Below, piece after piece: positions 35,582 through 44,608 of a stretch of DNA of 64,000 bases. The translations under genes and the position numbers were made by a program. Numbering within the stretch: the stretch's first letter is position 1; each line of letters opens with the position of its first letter. The notes below the pieces were generated by a model that did no database searches, was not told the origin of the DNA, and worked only from the letters and a program-made list of their open reading frames with translations. This DNA is from Mesorhizobium sp. NZP2298 (GTDB taxonomy: Bacteria; Pseudomonadota; Alphaproteobacteria; Rhizobiales; Rhizobiaceae), in contig NZ_CP033365.1 of NCBI RefSeq assembly GCF_013170825.1, positions 496,001 to 560,000 on the forward strand. Direction: 5' to 3'.

Positions 35582-36427
35582 ATGGACGAACGGGTACCTC
35601 GCGACTTCGAGACGCTGCGCGACACGATCCTCGATCGTCGCGAAACCCTGCCGAAACGCATCGCGCAGATCGCCGCTTATGCGCTCGACAATCCCGACGA
35701 TATCGCCTTCGGCACCGCCGCCAGCATCGCCGCTTCGGCCGGTGTGCAGCCATCGACCCTGATCCGGTTCGCGCAGCAGCTTGGCTTCGACGGCTTCACC
35801 AGCCTGCAGCAGGTGTTCCGCGAGCGGCTGCGTGAGCGCAACTCGTCCTACGATGAACGGTTGCAGGCCTTGCGCGCCAAGGCCGAGGGCGGCGCCGGCC
35901 ACCGCGCGATCTTCGACGGATTCGTCGCCGCCGCCAGCACCTCGCTCAACGACATTTCCCGCACGCTGGATGACGCGCATCTGGAAGACGCGATTTCGCT
36001 GCTGGCAAAAGCGCAGACCATCTACGTGCTGGCCAAGCGCCGCTCCTACCCGGTGGCGACCTACATCGCCTATGCGCTGGGCAAGCTGAAGATCCGCAAC
36101 CAGCTGATCGAATCGGCCGCCGGCCTGAATGCCGAAATGGTCGGCTTCGCGACGCCGGCGGACGCCGTCATCGCCATCTCCTTCTCGCCCTATGCGCCGG
36201 CCACCATCGAGGAAGCACGCACCATCTCCGAACAGGGCGTGCCGATCGTTGCCATCACCGACAGCTCGTTCTCACCGCTTGCCCAGTTCGCCAAGGTCTG
36301 GTTCGAGGTTGCCGAGGCGGACTTCGCCGGCTTCCGTTCGCTGTCGGCGACGATGGCGCTGGCCATGGCGCTGACCGTCGGCGTTGGTGAGAAACGGCGC
36401 GACGCAAGCCGCAAGCGCAAGGCCTGA
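35582..36427 (+). CDS. iolR: RpiR-family regulator of inositol catabolism
   Basis: A 281-residue RpiR-type repressor with an N-terminal helix-turn-helix (IAQIAAYALDNPDDIAFGTA, then PSTLIRFAQQLGFDGF) and a C-terminal SIS sugar-phosphate-binding domain (TIYVLAKRRSYPVATYIAYA, AISFSPYAPATIEEA). Position next to iolC and iolY matches S. meliloti IolR, reported to bind a GGAA-N6-TTCC palindrome and respond to an inositol breakdown intermediate. The ATG at 35582 is chosen because upstream starts fall inside or next to a repeat element. Confidence 0.88.
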   Translation: MDERVPRDFETLRDTILDRRETLPKRIAQIAAYALDNPDDIAFGTAASIAASAGVQPSTLIRFAQQLGFDGFTSLQQVFRERLRERNSSYDERLQALRAKAEGGAGHRAIFDGFVAAASTSLNDISRTLDDAHLEDAISLLAKAQTIYVLAKRRSYPVATYIAYALGKLKIRNQLIESAAGLNAEMVGFATPADAVIAISFSPYAPATIEEARTISEQGVPIVAITDSSFSPLAQFAKVWFEVAEADFAGFRSLSATMALAMALTVGVGEKRRDASRKRKA

Positions 36428-36525
36428 GCCTGTCTTCGCTGGACTCGGGCCAGTCTCAAGATCGGGCGCTGGCTCTTGCTTCCCATGCCTCCACCGGGGA
36501 TCATGATTCCGTACTTTTCGGTCCG

Positions 36526-36570
36526 GGAATGCTCATTCCATATTGACTATGGATTGGAATTATTATTTCA
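36526..36570 (+). promoter_or_regulatory. IolR-type operator and promoter region of iolC
   Basis: GGAATGCTCATTCC at 36526-36539 is a full match to GGAA-N6-TTCC. A near match, GGAA-N6-TTTC, lies at 36556-36569, inside TGGAATTATTATTTCA, which differs only in the centre from the site before the importer operon (26102-26117). TCCATA-N5-TATGGA (36537-36553) overlaps both, and TTGACT at 36543 may be a -35 box. Confidence 0.65.
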
Positions 36571-36651
36571 TATTCCTGGCACCACGCTGCCGCTCGCGCG
36601 TGTTACCCAAACAAATGTTGTTCCTGACAACAAGACCGACGGGAGGTTCCA

Positions 36652-38586
36652 ATGAGCGAAGCCGTGGATTTAAAACAGGCGCCGCTCGACGTCATCACCA
36701 TCGGTCGCGCTTCCGTCGACCTCTATGGCCAGCAGATCGGCTCGCGGCTGGAGGACATCACCTCCTTTGCCAAGTCGGTCGGCGGCTGCCCGGCCAACAT
36801 CTCGGTCGGCACGGCCAGGCTCGGCCTGCGCTCAGCGCTGCTGACGCGCGTCGGCGACGAGCAGATGGGCCGCTTCATCCGCGAACAGCTCAAGCGCGAA
36901 GGCGTCAGCACCGACGGCCTGAAGACGGACAAGGAGCGCCTGACGGCTCTGGTGCTGCTCTCGGTCGAGAGCGAAGGCGTCTCGCCGATGATCTTTTATC
37001 GCAGCGACTGCGCCGACATGGCGCTGGCGCCAGAGGATATAGACGAAGCGTTTATCTCTTCGGCGCGTTCGATCGTCGTCACCGGCACGCATTTTTCCCG
37101 CCCCAACAGCGACGCCGCCCAGCGCAAGGCGATCCGCGTCATGAAGGCCAAGGGCGGCAAGGTTGTCTTCGATATCGACTATCGGCCCAATTTGTGGGGC
37201 CTTGCCGGCCATGCCGAAGGCTTCGAGCGCTATGTCAAGTCGGACCGCGTCTCGGCCCAGCTGAAAACGGTGCTGCCCGATTGCGACCTCATCGTCGGCA
37301 CCGAGGAAGAGATCATGATCGCCTCGGGCGCAGACGACTGCCTGAGCGCGCTGAAGACGATCCGCGCGCTGTCCTCGGCCACCATCGTGCTCAAGCGCGG
37401 CGCCATGGGCTGCATCGTCTATGACGGACCGATCAGCGACGATCTGGAAGATGGCATCGTCGGCAAGGGTTTCCCGATCGAGATCTACAATGTGCTGGGT
37501 GCAGGCGACGCCTTCATGTCCGGCTTCCTGCGCGGCTGGCTGGGTGGGGAAGACCATGCGACAGCGGCGACCTGGGCCAATGCCTGCGGCGCGTTCGCGG
37601 TGTCGCGGCTGCTGTGCGCGCCGGAATATCCGACCTTCGAGGAGCTGCAGTTCTTTCTCAAGAACGGCAGCAAACACCGGGCCTTGCGCAAGGACGAGGC
37701 GATCAACCACATCCATTGGGCAACGACCCGCCGGCGCGACATCCCCTCGCTGATGGCGCTCGCCTGCGACCACCGTGTGCAGCTCGAGGACGTGGCGGCC
37801 AAGGCCGGCGCCGATCTCGCGCGCATCCGCGATTTCAAGGTTCTGGCGGTCAAGGCGGCGGCCAAGGTCGCCGCAGGCCGTGACGGCTACGGCATGCTGA
37901 TCGACGAGAAACATGGCCGCGAGGCGATGTTTGAATTCGCCAGGCACCCCTTCGCCTGGCTTGGCCGTCCCGTCGAGTTGCCGGGCTCAAGGCCGCTGCG
38001 CTTCGAGTTCTCGCAGGACATCGGCTCGCAACTGGTGGAATGGCCGGTCGATCACTGCATCAAATGCCTGTGCTTCTATCATCCCGACGATCCGGCGGCA
38101 CTCAAGGAAGAACAGCAGCAGAAACTGCGCGCGCTGTTCGAGGCGGCACGGAAAGTCGGCCGGGAACTTCTCATCGAGATCATCGCCGGCAAGCACGGCA
38201 AGCTCGACGACACGACCATTCCGCGCGCGCTGGAGGAACTCTATGCGCTTGGCATCAAGCCCGACTGGTGGAAGCTGGAGCCGCAGGCATCGAGCGGCGC
38301 CTGGGCGAGGATCGAAGCGGTGATCCTGAAGCATGATCCGTGGTGCCGCGGCATCGTGCTGCTTGGCCTGGAAGCGCCGCAGGACGAGCTGGAAGCGGCT
38401 TTCGCCGCCACCGCCAAGGCGCCCATCGTCAAGGGCTTTGCCGTCGGCCGCACCATATTCGTCCACGCGGCCGAGGAGTGGCTCGCCGGCAGGATGTCGG
38501 ATGACGAGGCTGTCGCCGACATGGCGTCGCGCTTCGAACAGCTGACCGAGGCGTGGCTTGCCGCGCGCGGACGCAAGGCGGCATAA
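36652..38586 (+). CDS. iolC: 5-dehydro-2-deoxygluconokinase fused to DUF2090
   Basis: A 644-residue two-domain protein. Residues 1 to about 335 are a PfkB/ribokinase-fold kinase (GGCPANISVGTARLG, and NVLGAGDAFMSGFL with catalytic Asp286) that phosphorylates 2-deoxy-5-keto-D-gluconate. Residues about 345-640 are a DUF2090 domain (ALACDHRVQLEDVA, KVLAVKAAAKVAAG, MLIDEKHGREAMF), which has the look of a class I aldolase-like TIM barrel. No separate iolJ aldolase gene is in the window, so this domain may cleave the kinase product. It starts the iolCDEB operon. Confidence 0.92.
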   Translation: MSEAVDLKQAPLDVITIGRASVDLYGQQIGSRLEDITSFAKSVGGCPANISVGTARLGLRSALLTRVGDEQMGRFIREQLKREGVSTDGLKTDKERLTALVLLSVESEGVSPMIFYRSDCADMALAPEDIDEAFISSARSIVVTGTHFSRPNSDAAQRKAIRVMKAKGGKVVFDIDYRPNLWGLAGHAEGFERYVKSDRVSAQLKTVLPDCDLIVGTEEEIMIASGADDCLSALKTIRALSSATIVLKRGAMGCIVYDGPISDDLEDGIVGKGFPIEIYNVLGAGDAFMSGFLRGWLGGEDHATAATWANACGAFAVSRLLCAPEYPTFEELQFFLKNGSKHRALRKDEAINHIHWATTRRRDIPSLMALACDHRVQLEDVAAKAGADLARIRDFKVLAVKAAAKVAAGRDGYGMLIDEKHGREAMFEFARHPFAWLGRPVELPGSRPLRFEFSQDIGSQLVEWPVDHCIKCLCFYHPDDPAALKEEQQQKLRALFEAARKVGRELLIEIIAGKHGKLDDTTIPRALEELYALGIKPDWWKLEPQASSGAWARIEAVILKHDPWCRGIVLLGLEAPQDELEAAFAATAKAPIVKGFAVGRTIFVHAAEEWLAGRMSDDEAVADMASRFEQLTEAWLAARGRKAA

Positions 38587-38618
38587 GAAGGCGGCACAAG
38601 GACTGCGGAGGAAACACA

Positions 38619-40469
38619 ATGAGCAAGACAATCCGTCTGACGATGGCGCAGGCGCTGACCCGCTTCCTGTCCCGCCAGATGACCGAGATCGACGGAAAAA
38701 AGGTGCCGATCTTCGGTGGTGTCTGGGCGATCTTCGGCCATGGCAATGTCGCCGGCATCGGCGAGGCGCTCTACCAGGTGCGCGACGAATTGCCGACCTT
38801 CCGCGCCCACAACGAACAGGCGATGGCGCATGCGGCGATCGCCTATGCCAAAGCCAATTTCCGCCGCCGCTTCATGGCCGCAACCTCTTCGATCGGACCC
38901 GGCGCGCTCAACATGGTGACGGCGGCAGCCCTCGCCCATGTAAACCGGTTGCCTGTCCTGTTTTTGCCCGGCGACGTCTTTGCCAACCGCATCCCCGACC
39001 CGGTTCTGCAGCAGGCCGAGGATTTTTCCGACGGCACGGCAACGGTCAATGACTGCTTCCGCCCGGTGTCACGCTATTTCGACCGCATCACCCGGCCTGA
39101 GCAGATCATCCCGGCACTTAGCCGTACCATGCAGGTGCTGACCGATCCGGCCGATTGCGGGCCGGTGACGCTGTCGCTTTGCCAGGATGTGCAGGCCGAG
39201 GCCTATGATTATCCCGAGAGCTTCTTTGCCGAACGGGTCTGGCACCAGCGCCGGCCGCGCCCGGATCGCCACGAGCTTGCCGCTGCTGCGGCAGCGCTCA
39301 AGGGTGCGAAGAAACCGCTGATCATCGCCGGCGGCGGCGTGCTGTATTCGCAGGCTTCGGACGAGCTAGCGAAATTCATCGAAGGCGCCGGCATTCCGGT
39401 CTGCGAGACGCAAGGCGGCAAATCCTCGCTGCCGGACGATCATCCGCTCAACATGGCGGCGGTCGGCGTCACCGGCACTTCGGCGGCCAACCGGCTGGCG
39501 GAAGAAGCCGATGTGGTGCTCGCCATCGGCACGCGCCTGCAGGATTTCACCACCGGCTCGTGGGCGCTGTTCAAGAATTCCGGCAAGACCATCATTGGGC
39601 TGAACGTCCAGCCTTTCGATGCCGGCAAGCACCGGGCGCTGCCGCTGGTCGCCGATGCGGCCGAGGGGCTCGCTGAACTCGGTGCCGCGCTGAAGGGGTG
39701 GAAGGCGCCTGCCGCCTGGACCGACAATGCGGCCACCGGCAAGAAGGCCTGGCAGGCCGAGGCGGCCAAGGTGACAGCGTCGACCAATGCCGCTTTCCCG
39801 TCCGACGCACAGGTGATCGGTGCCGTGCAGCGGGCCATGGGCTCCGGCGTGACGCTGCTGAATGCATCGGGCGGCCTGCCGGGCGAACTGCATAAGCTCT
39901 GGCAGGCGGGCGCGCCCGGCTCGTACCATGGCGAATACGGGTTCTCCACCATGGGTTACGAGATCGCCGGCGGGCTCGGCGCCAAGATGGCCAAGCCCGA
40001 CCAGGAGGTCGTCGTCATGATCGGCGACGGCTCCTACCTGATGATGAATTCCGAGATCGCAACCTCGGTGATGCTTGGTTTGAAGCTGACCATCGTGCTG
40101 CTCGACAACCGTGGCTATGGCTGCATCAACCGGTTGCAGATGGCGACCGGCGGCGCCAACTTCAACAATCTCCTGAAGGACGCGCGCCACGAGATCCTAC
40201 CCGATGTCGACTTCGCCGCCCATGCGGCGAGCCTGGGCGCGATATCGGAGAAAGTGCCCTCGATCGCCGGGCTCGAAAACGCGCTGCAGAAGGCCAAGAG
40301 GAACGACCGCACCACCGTTGTGGTCATCGACACCGATCCGCTGGTTTCCACCGATGCCGGCGGCCATTGGTGGGACGTGGCGGTGCCGGAAGTCTCGGCG
40401 CGGCCGCAGGTCAACGCGGCGCGCAAGGCCTATGACGAGAAGCGCCGGATGCAGAGCGTCGGCGATTGA
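38619..40469 (+). CDS. iolD: 3D-(3,5/4)-trihydroxycyclohexane-1,2-dione acylhydrolase
   Basis: A 616-residue ThDP-dependent enzyme that opens the inositol ring to give 5-deoxyglucuronate. It has an N-terminal pyrimidine-binding domain with the catalytic Glu in FRAHNEQAMAHAAIAYAKAN, a central domain and the C-terminal ThDP motif starting GDGSYLMMNSEIAT. Length is normal for IolD. GGAGGAAA precedes the ATG, 32 bases after iolC. Confidence 0.95.
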   Translation: MSKTIRLTMAQALTRFLSRQMTEIDGKKVPIFGGVWAIFGHGNVAGIGEALYQVRDELPTFRAHNEQAMAHAAIAYAKANFRRRFMAATSSIGPGALNMVTAAALAHVNRLPVLFLPGDVFANRIPDPVLQQAEDFSDGTATVNDCFRPVSRYFDRITRPEQIIPALSRTMQVLTDPADCGPVTLSLCQDVQAEAYDYPESFFAERVWHQRRPRPDRHELAAAAAALKGAKKPLIIAGGGVLYSQASDELAKFIEGAGIPVCETQGGKSSLPDDHPLNMAAVGVTGTSAANRLAEEADVVLAIGTRLQDFTTGSWALFKNSGKTIIGLNVQPFDAGKHRALPLVADAAEGLAELGAALKGWKAPAAWTDNAATGKKAWQAEAAKVTASTNAAFPSDAQVIGAVQRAMGSGVTLLNASGGLPGELHKLWQAGAPGSYHGEYGFSTMGYEIAGGLGAKMAKPDQEVVVMIGDGSYLMMNSEIATSVMLGLKLTIVLLDNRGYGCINRLQMATGGANFNNLLKDARHEILPDVDFAAHAASLGAISEKVPSIAGLENALQKAKRNDRTTVVVIDTDPLVSTDAGGHWWDVAVPEVSARPQVNAARKAYDEKRRMQSVGD

Positions 40470-40475
40470 TGCGAG

Positions 40476-40535
40476 CTCCCTTCTCCCCGTCCCTATACGG
40501 GAGAAGGTGCCGGCAGGCGGATGAGGGGCGGCGCC
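40476..40535. repeat. Intergenic palindromic element inside the iol operon
   Basis: CCTTCTCCC at 40479-40487 pairs with GGGAGAAGG at 40499-40507, followed by GTGCCGGCAGGCGGATGAGG. This CTTCTCCCC/GGAGAAGG motif with a GGATGAGG tail is a common element of rhizobial intergenic regions. It lies between iolD and iolE and could affect their relative expression. Confidence 0.65.
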
Positions 40536-40575
40536 AGCGGCCAAAGAATGAACTGTTCCAATCTGGAGTGACGAC

Positions 40576-41493
40576 TTGAAAGCCAAACTGGGCATGTCCC
40601 CCATCGCGTGGTGGAACGACGATCTTGCGGAACTGAGTGATGACGTGTCGCTGGAGGAGTGCCTGCGCCAGTCGCGTTCGGCCGGCTTCACCGGCATGGA
40701 AATGGGCCGGCGTTTTCCCAACGACCCCGCCGTCATGCTGCCGATCCTGAAGGCAGCCGACGTGACGCTGTGCGGCGGCTGGTTTTCCGGAACGCTGGTC
40801 GATGAGGAGATGGGCAAGAACAAGGACCGCATCCAGCCGATGATCGACCTGTTCAAGGCGGTCAATGCGCCTTGCATCGTCTATGGCGAGGTCGGCCGCT
40901 CGATCCAGGGCGACCGTTCGAAGCCGCTCGCCACCAAGCCGAAACTCACCAGTGACGAAATGAAGGCCTATGGAAGGCGCCTGACCGAATTCGGCGAATG
41001 GTGCGCCGAGCAAGGCATGCCGCTTTCCTATCACCACCACATGGCGGCGGTGGTCGAGACCGAGCCGGAACTCGATGCCTTCATGCGCCATTCCGGCGAA
41101 GGCATTCCGCTGTTGCTGGATGCGGGACATCTGGCCTTTGCCGGCGGCGACGTGCTGCGCGCCATCGACAACCACCACAAGCGCATCAGCCATGTCCATG
41201 TGAAGGATGTGCGCATGGACGTGATCGACAAGCTCGACCGCACGAAACAGTCCTTCCTAGACGCCGTGGCGCTCGGCGCCTTCACCGTGCCGGGCGATGG
41301 CTCGCTCGATTTCGGCGCCATCGTGCAGCGCTTCGCCGACCATGGCTATGAGGGCTGGTTCGTGGTCGAGGCCGAGCAGGACCCGAAGAAGAACCCGCCG
41401 CTCAAGATGGCGCAGGTCGGCCACAAGGAGCTGATGCGGGTGATGACGGCCGCCGGCTACACGGTGGAGACCCAGGGTTTTCCGAATGCCTGA
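40576..41493 (+). CDS. iolE: Myo-inosose-2 dehydratase
   Basis: A 305-residue xylose-isomerase-like TIM barrel that dehydrates 2-keto-myo-inositol. Metal ligands are in LSYHHHMAAVVET, LLLDAGHLAFAGGD and SHVHVKDVR, with a late Glu in GWFVVEAEQDPKK. The TTG at 40576 is chosen because GGAG lies nine bases upstream; the next ATG (40594) would remove the first strand residues. It is also homologous to MocC of rhizopine catabolism. Confidence 0.93.
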   Translation: MKAKLGMSPIAWWNDDLAELSDDVSLEECLRQSRSAGFTGMEMGRRFPNDPAVMLPILKAADVTLCGGWFSGTLVDEEMGKNKDRIQPMIDLFKAVNAPCIVYGEVGRSIQGDRSKPLATKPKLTSDEMKAYGRRLTEFGEWCAEQGMPLSYHHHMAAVVETEPELDAFMRHSGEGIPLLLDAGHLAFAGGDVLRAIDNHHKRISHVHVKDVRMDVIDKLDRTKQSFLDAVALGAFTVPGDGSLDFGAIVQRFADHGYEGWFVVEAEQDPKKNPPLKMAQVGHKELMRVMTAAGYTVETQGFPNA

Positions 41494-41536
41494 CGCGATG
41501 GGTTCACGGCGAGCCAGGTTGCTGTAGATTGGCCCG

Positions 41537-41755
41537 ATGAAAGATTCCGAGCACCCCTTCTTCCGGCCCTTGTGGCGGCGTGTTGCCGTCGTCGCGGTCT
41601 GCGTCATCTGGTCGATCATCGAGTTCGCCACCGGCACGCCGTTCTGGGGCGTCCTCGCGCTCGGCTTCGCCGGCTATGGCGTCTGGCAGTTTTTTTATCT
41701 GTACAAGCCGGCCGAGGAGAACAAGGCGACGGCCGAGCCCGAACCGAAGGAGTAA
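41537..41755 (+). CDS. Small two-helix membrane protein in the iol operon
   Basis: A 72-residue protein with two hydrophobic segments (around VAVVAVCVIWSIIEF and GVLALGFAGYGVWQFFYLY) and charged ends (MKDSEHPFFRPLWRR and a Glu/Lys-rich tail). I do not recognise a firm family. It lies between iolE (43 bases) and iolB (3 bases), which supports a real, cotranscribed gene. A role in inositol use is unknown. Confidence 0.65.
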   Translation: MKDSEHPFFRPLWRRVAVVAVCVIWSIIEFATGTPFWGVLALGFAGYGVWQFFYLYKPAEENKATAEPEPKE

Positions 41756-41758
41756 GGC

Positions 41759-42571
41759 ATGTCGAAGCTGCTCGTGAAGGCGGACAAGGGCCATGGCCGC
41801 ATCGCCCATGTGACGCCGAAAAGCGCTGGCTGGACCTATGTCGGCTTCGACCTGCATCGGATGAAACCAGGCAAAAGCGCCTCGGGAAAGACGGACGATC
41901 GCGAGGTCTGCCTGGTGTTCGTCACCGGCAAGGGTGCCGCGAAAGCCGGCGGCAAGGATCTTGGCCTGCTCGGGGAACGCATGTCACCCTTCGAAGGCAA
42001 GCCGTGGTCGGTCTATATTCCCGAGGGATCGGACTGGTCGGTAACGGCCGATACCGAATTGGAACTCGCGGTGTGCTCGGCGCCCGGCCTTGGTGGCGGC
42101 CTGCCGGTTCGGGTGATCGGGCCGGACGATCTCGGCCAGGAGGTGCGCGGCAAGGGCACCAACACGCGTTACGTCACCAACATCCTGCCGGAAGGCAAGC
42201 CGGCGGACTCGCTGCTGGTGGTCGAGGTCATCACGCCCGGCGGCCATACGTCGAGCTACCCGCCGCACAAGCACGACCAGGACAATCTGCCTGATGAATC
42301 CTATCTCGAGGAAACCTACTATCACCGCCTCAACCCGCCACAGGGCTTTGCCTTCCAGCGCGTCTACACCGACGCCGACAAGAACGGCCATCGCGCGCTG
42401 GACGAAGCCATGGCGATCGAGGATGGCGATGTCGTGCTGGTGCCCAAGGGTTATCACCCCTGCGCCGCCTGCCATGGCTACGATCTCTACTATCTCAACG
42501 TCATGGCCGGGCCGAAGCGGACGTGGAAATTCCACAATGCCCCGGAGCACGAATGGTTGATGAAGACCTGA
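41759..42571 (+). CDS. iolB: 5-deoxy-glucuronate isomerase
   Basis: A 270-residue bicupin that isomerises 5-deoxyglucuronate to 2-deoxy-5-keto-gluconate, the IolC substrate. The cupin metal site is in GGHTSSYPPHKHDQD and the following ESYLEETYYHRL segment. VVLVPKGYHPCAACHGYDLYYLN is the second conserved block. Last gene of the iol cluster. Confidence 0.95.
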   Translation: MSKLLVKADKGHGRIAHVTPKSAGWTYVGFDLHRMKPGKSASGKTDDREVCLVFVTGKGAAKAGGKDLGLLGERMSPFEGKPWSVYIPEGSDWSVTADTELELAVCSAPGLGGGLPVRVIGPDDLGQEVRGKGTNTRYVTNILPEGKPADSLLVVEVITPGGHTSSYPPHKHDQDNLPDESYLEETYYHRLNPPQGFAFQRVYTDADKNGHRALDEAMAIEDGDVVLVPKGYHPCAACHGYDLYYLNVMAGPKRTWKFHNAPEHEWLMKT

Positions 42572-42724
42572 TCGTTGCGGTGGCGCCGGCTGAAGTTGTT
42601 GGTCCAGCTTGAAAAAATCGTCGGCTAAGGACCGCCTGGCTCGATTTGCCTTCGAAAACCCTTCAAAGCTTCGTCAATCCGTCATGGAAATCACCTATGG
42701 CAACGGATCTGACGAGGACTTCCC

Positions 42725-43432
42725 ATGCGTTATGCCATCTATTTCACTCCCCGGCAGGACGAACCGCTGGCGCGGATTGCCGCCAATTGGCTGGGCCGCG
42801 ACCCGTTCGGCGCGGCGACAAGGCCGGTTGAGGCCGTGGCTGATCTGGCGGCGGCGGAAGTTGCCTTCCACACCGCTTCGGCCCGCCGCTATGGCTTCCA
42901 CGCGACGCTGAAAGCGCCCTTCCGCCTTGCGGCCAACGAGAGCGAGACCTCGCTGCGCGCGGGGCTCGACCATTTTGCCGAGGCGACGCCGGTGGTGACG
43001 ATACCGCGGCTCGTCGTCAGTCAGATCGACAGCTTCTTCGCGCTGGTTCCTGAGGGACCGTTGCCTTCGCTCAACCGCTTCGCCGACGAGGTCGTGCGCG
43101 ACTTCGACCGCTTTCGCGCGCCACTGACCGAGGCCGAGATCGAGCGGCGCAGCCCCGATTCGCTGAAGCCGACCGAGTTCCGCAATCTCTGCCAGTGGGG
43201 CTACCCCTATGTCTTCGAGACCTTTCGCTTCCACATGACGCTGTCGGGTCGGGTCGGGCCACAGGAAAGCCCCCGTCTTCGCCTAGCAATCGACAGCCTG
43301 TTCGCCGAAGTGCTGCAACAACCTGTGCTGGTGGACGCGCTGACGCTGTTTGTCGAAACCGAACCCGGGGCGCCGTTCATGGTGCTTTCCCAGCACGCAC
43401 TGGGACGCCGACCGGCCAGAAAAATCGCCTGA
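42725..43432 (+). CDS. DUF1045 / 2H phosphoesterase-like phosphonate-associated protein
   Basis: A 235-residue protein of the TIGR03223/DUF1045 type often found next to phn genes. Two His-x-Thr motifs, FHATLKAPF and FHMTLSGR, mark it as a 2H phosphoesterase, a fold that acts on cyclic phosphodiesters or 2'-5' linkages. It lies 36 bases before phnM and phnN. In the C-P lyase pathway a cyclic ribosyl phosphate must be opened between PhnJ and PhnN; PhnP does this in E. coli. No phnP is visible here, so this protein may replace it, which is inference. Confidence 0.78.
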   Translation: MRYAIYFTPRQDEPLARIAANWLGRDPFGAATRPVEAVADLAAAEVAFHTASARRYGFHATLKAPFRLAANESETSLRAGLDHFAEATPVVTIPRLVVSQIDSFFALVPEGPLPSLNRFADEVVRDFDRFRAPLTEAEIERRSPDSLKPTEFRNLCQWGYPYVFETFRFHMTLSGRVGPQESPRLRLAIDSLFAEVLQQPVLVDALTLFVETEPGAPFMVLSQHALGRRPARKIA

Positions 43433-43468
43433 ACAATTCCGGCCCCAGATGATCAAGGACTGCCCAAA

Positions 43469-44608
43469 ATGACCGCCGAGACCGTTCTTTCCAACGCCCG
43501 TATCGTGCTTGCCGACGAGATCGTCGAGGGGTCGCTGGTGCTGCGCGACGGCTTCATCGCCGGCATCGATGCCGGTGCTGCCCGCACCGGCGAGGACATG
43601 GGCGGCGACTATGTCATTCCAGGGCTGGTCGAACTGCACACCGACCATCTCGAGGGGCATTACGCACCACGGCCGAAGGTACGCTGGAACCCGATCGCCG
43701 CGGTGCTTGCCCATGATGCGCAGGTGGCGACGGCCGGCATCACCACCGTGCTCGACGCCTTGCGCGTCGGCATGGACGAGGACGCCGATCTCACCTTGGC
43801 CGATATCCGCAAGCTGGCCGACGCAATCGAGGACAGCGTCGCGCAGGACCGTCTGCGCGCCGATCATTTCCTGCATCTGCGTTGCGAGGTTTCGGCGCCG
43901 GACTGCCTGCAGGCATTCGCCAATTTCGATCAGGACGACCGGGTCAAGTTGGCCTCGCTGATGGACCATGCGCCCGGCCAGCGTCAGTTCGTCAATCTCG
44001 AAACCTATGCCTACTACTACCAGCGCAAGCTGAAGCTGACCGACCGCGATTTCAAATTGTTCTGCGAGAAGCGGATGGCGGAATCGGCGCGCTATTCGGC
44101 GCCGAACCGCGCGGTGATCGCCGCTGCCTGCCAGGAGCGCGGGATCGTGCTCGCCAGCCATGACGACGCCACGTCGGGCCATGTCGACGAGGCGATCGAG
44201 CAAGGTGTGCGCGTCGCCGAGTTCCCAACCACCGAGGAAGCGGCGCGCGCTTCGAAGGCCGCGGGGCTCGGCGTGCTGATGGGCGCGCCCAACGTCATGC
44301 GCGGCGCTTCGCATTCGGGCAATGTCTCTGCGCGCACGCTGGCCAGCGACGGCCTGCTCGACATCCTGTCATCCGACTATATTCCGTTCAGCCTGATCCA
44401 GTCGGCCTTCTTCCTCGGCGATATGGTCGAAGGCATTTCGCTGCCGCAGGCGGTCGCCATGGTTTCGAAGAACCCGGCGGAAGCCGTTGGCCTCACCGAC
44501 CGCGGCATCATCGAACAGGGCCGCCGCGCCGACCTGGTGCGCGTGCGTGTCGACGACCATGTTCCGGTCGTGCGCACCGTCTGGCGGCAGGGACGCCGGG
44601 TCGCATGA
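43469..44608 (+). CDS. phnM: Alpha-D-ribose 1-methylphosphonate 5-triphosphate diphosphatase
   Basis: A 379-residue amidohydrolase-superfamily enzyme of the C-P lyase pathway that removes pyrophosphate from the ribosyl methylphosphonate triphosphate. Metal motifs: PGLVELHTDHLEGHY, the ASHDDAT segment and the SSDYIPFS segment with the catalytic Asp. Length matches PhnM. Its stop overlaps the start of phnN by 4 bases (ATGA). Confidence 0.93.
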   Translation: MTAETVLSNARIVLADEIVEGSLVLRDGFIAGIDAGAARTGEDMGGDYVIPGLVELHTDHLEGHYAPRPKVRWNPIAAVLAHDAQVATAGITTVLDALRVGMDEDADLTLADIRKLADAIEDSVAQDRLRADHFLHLRCEVSAPDCLQAFANFDQDDRVKLASLMDHAPGQRQFVNLETYAYYYQRKLKLTDRDFKLFCEKRMAESARYSAPNRAVIAAACQERGIVLASHDDATSGHVDEAIEQGVRVAEFPTTEEAARASKAAGLGVLMGAPNVMRGASHSGNVSARTLASDGLLDILSSDYIPFSLIQSAFFLGDMVEGISLPQAVAMVSKNPAEAVGLTDRGIIEQGRRADLVRVRVDDHVPVVRTVWRQGRRVA

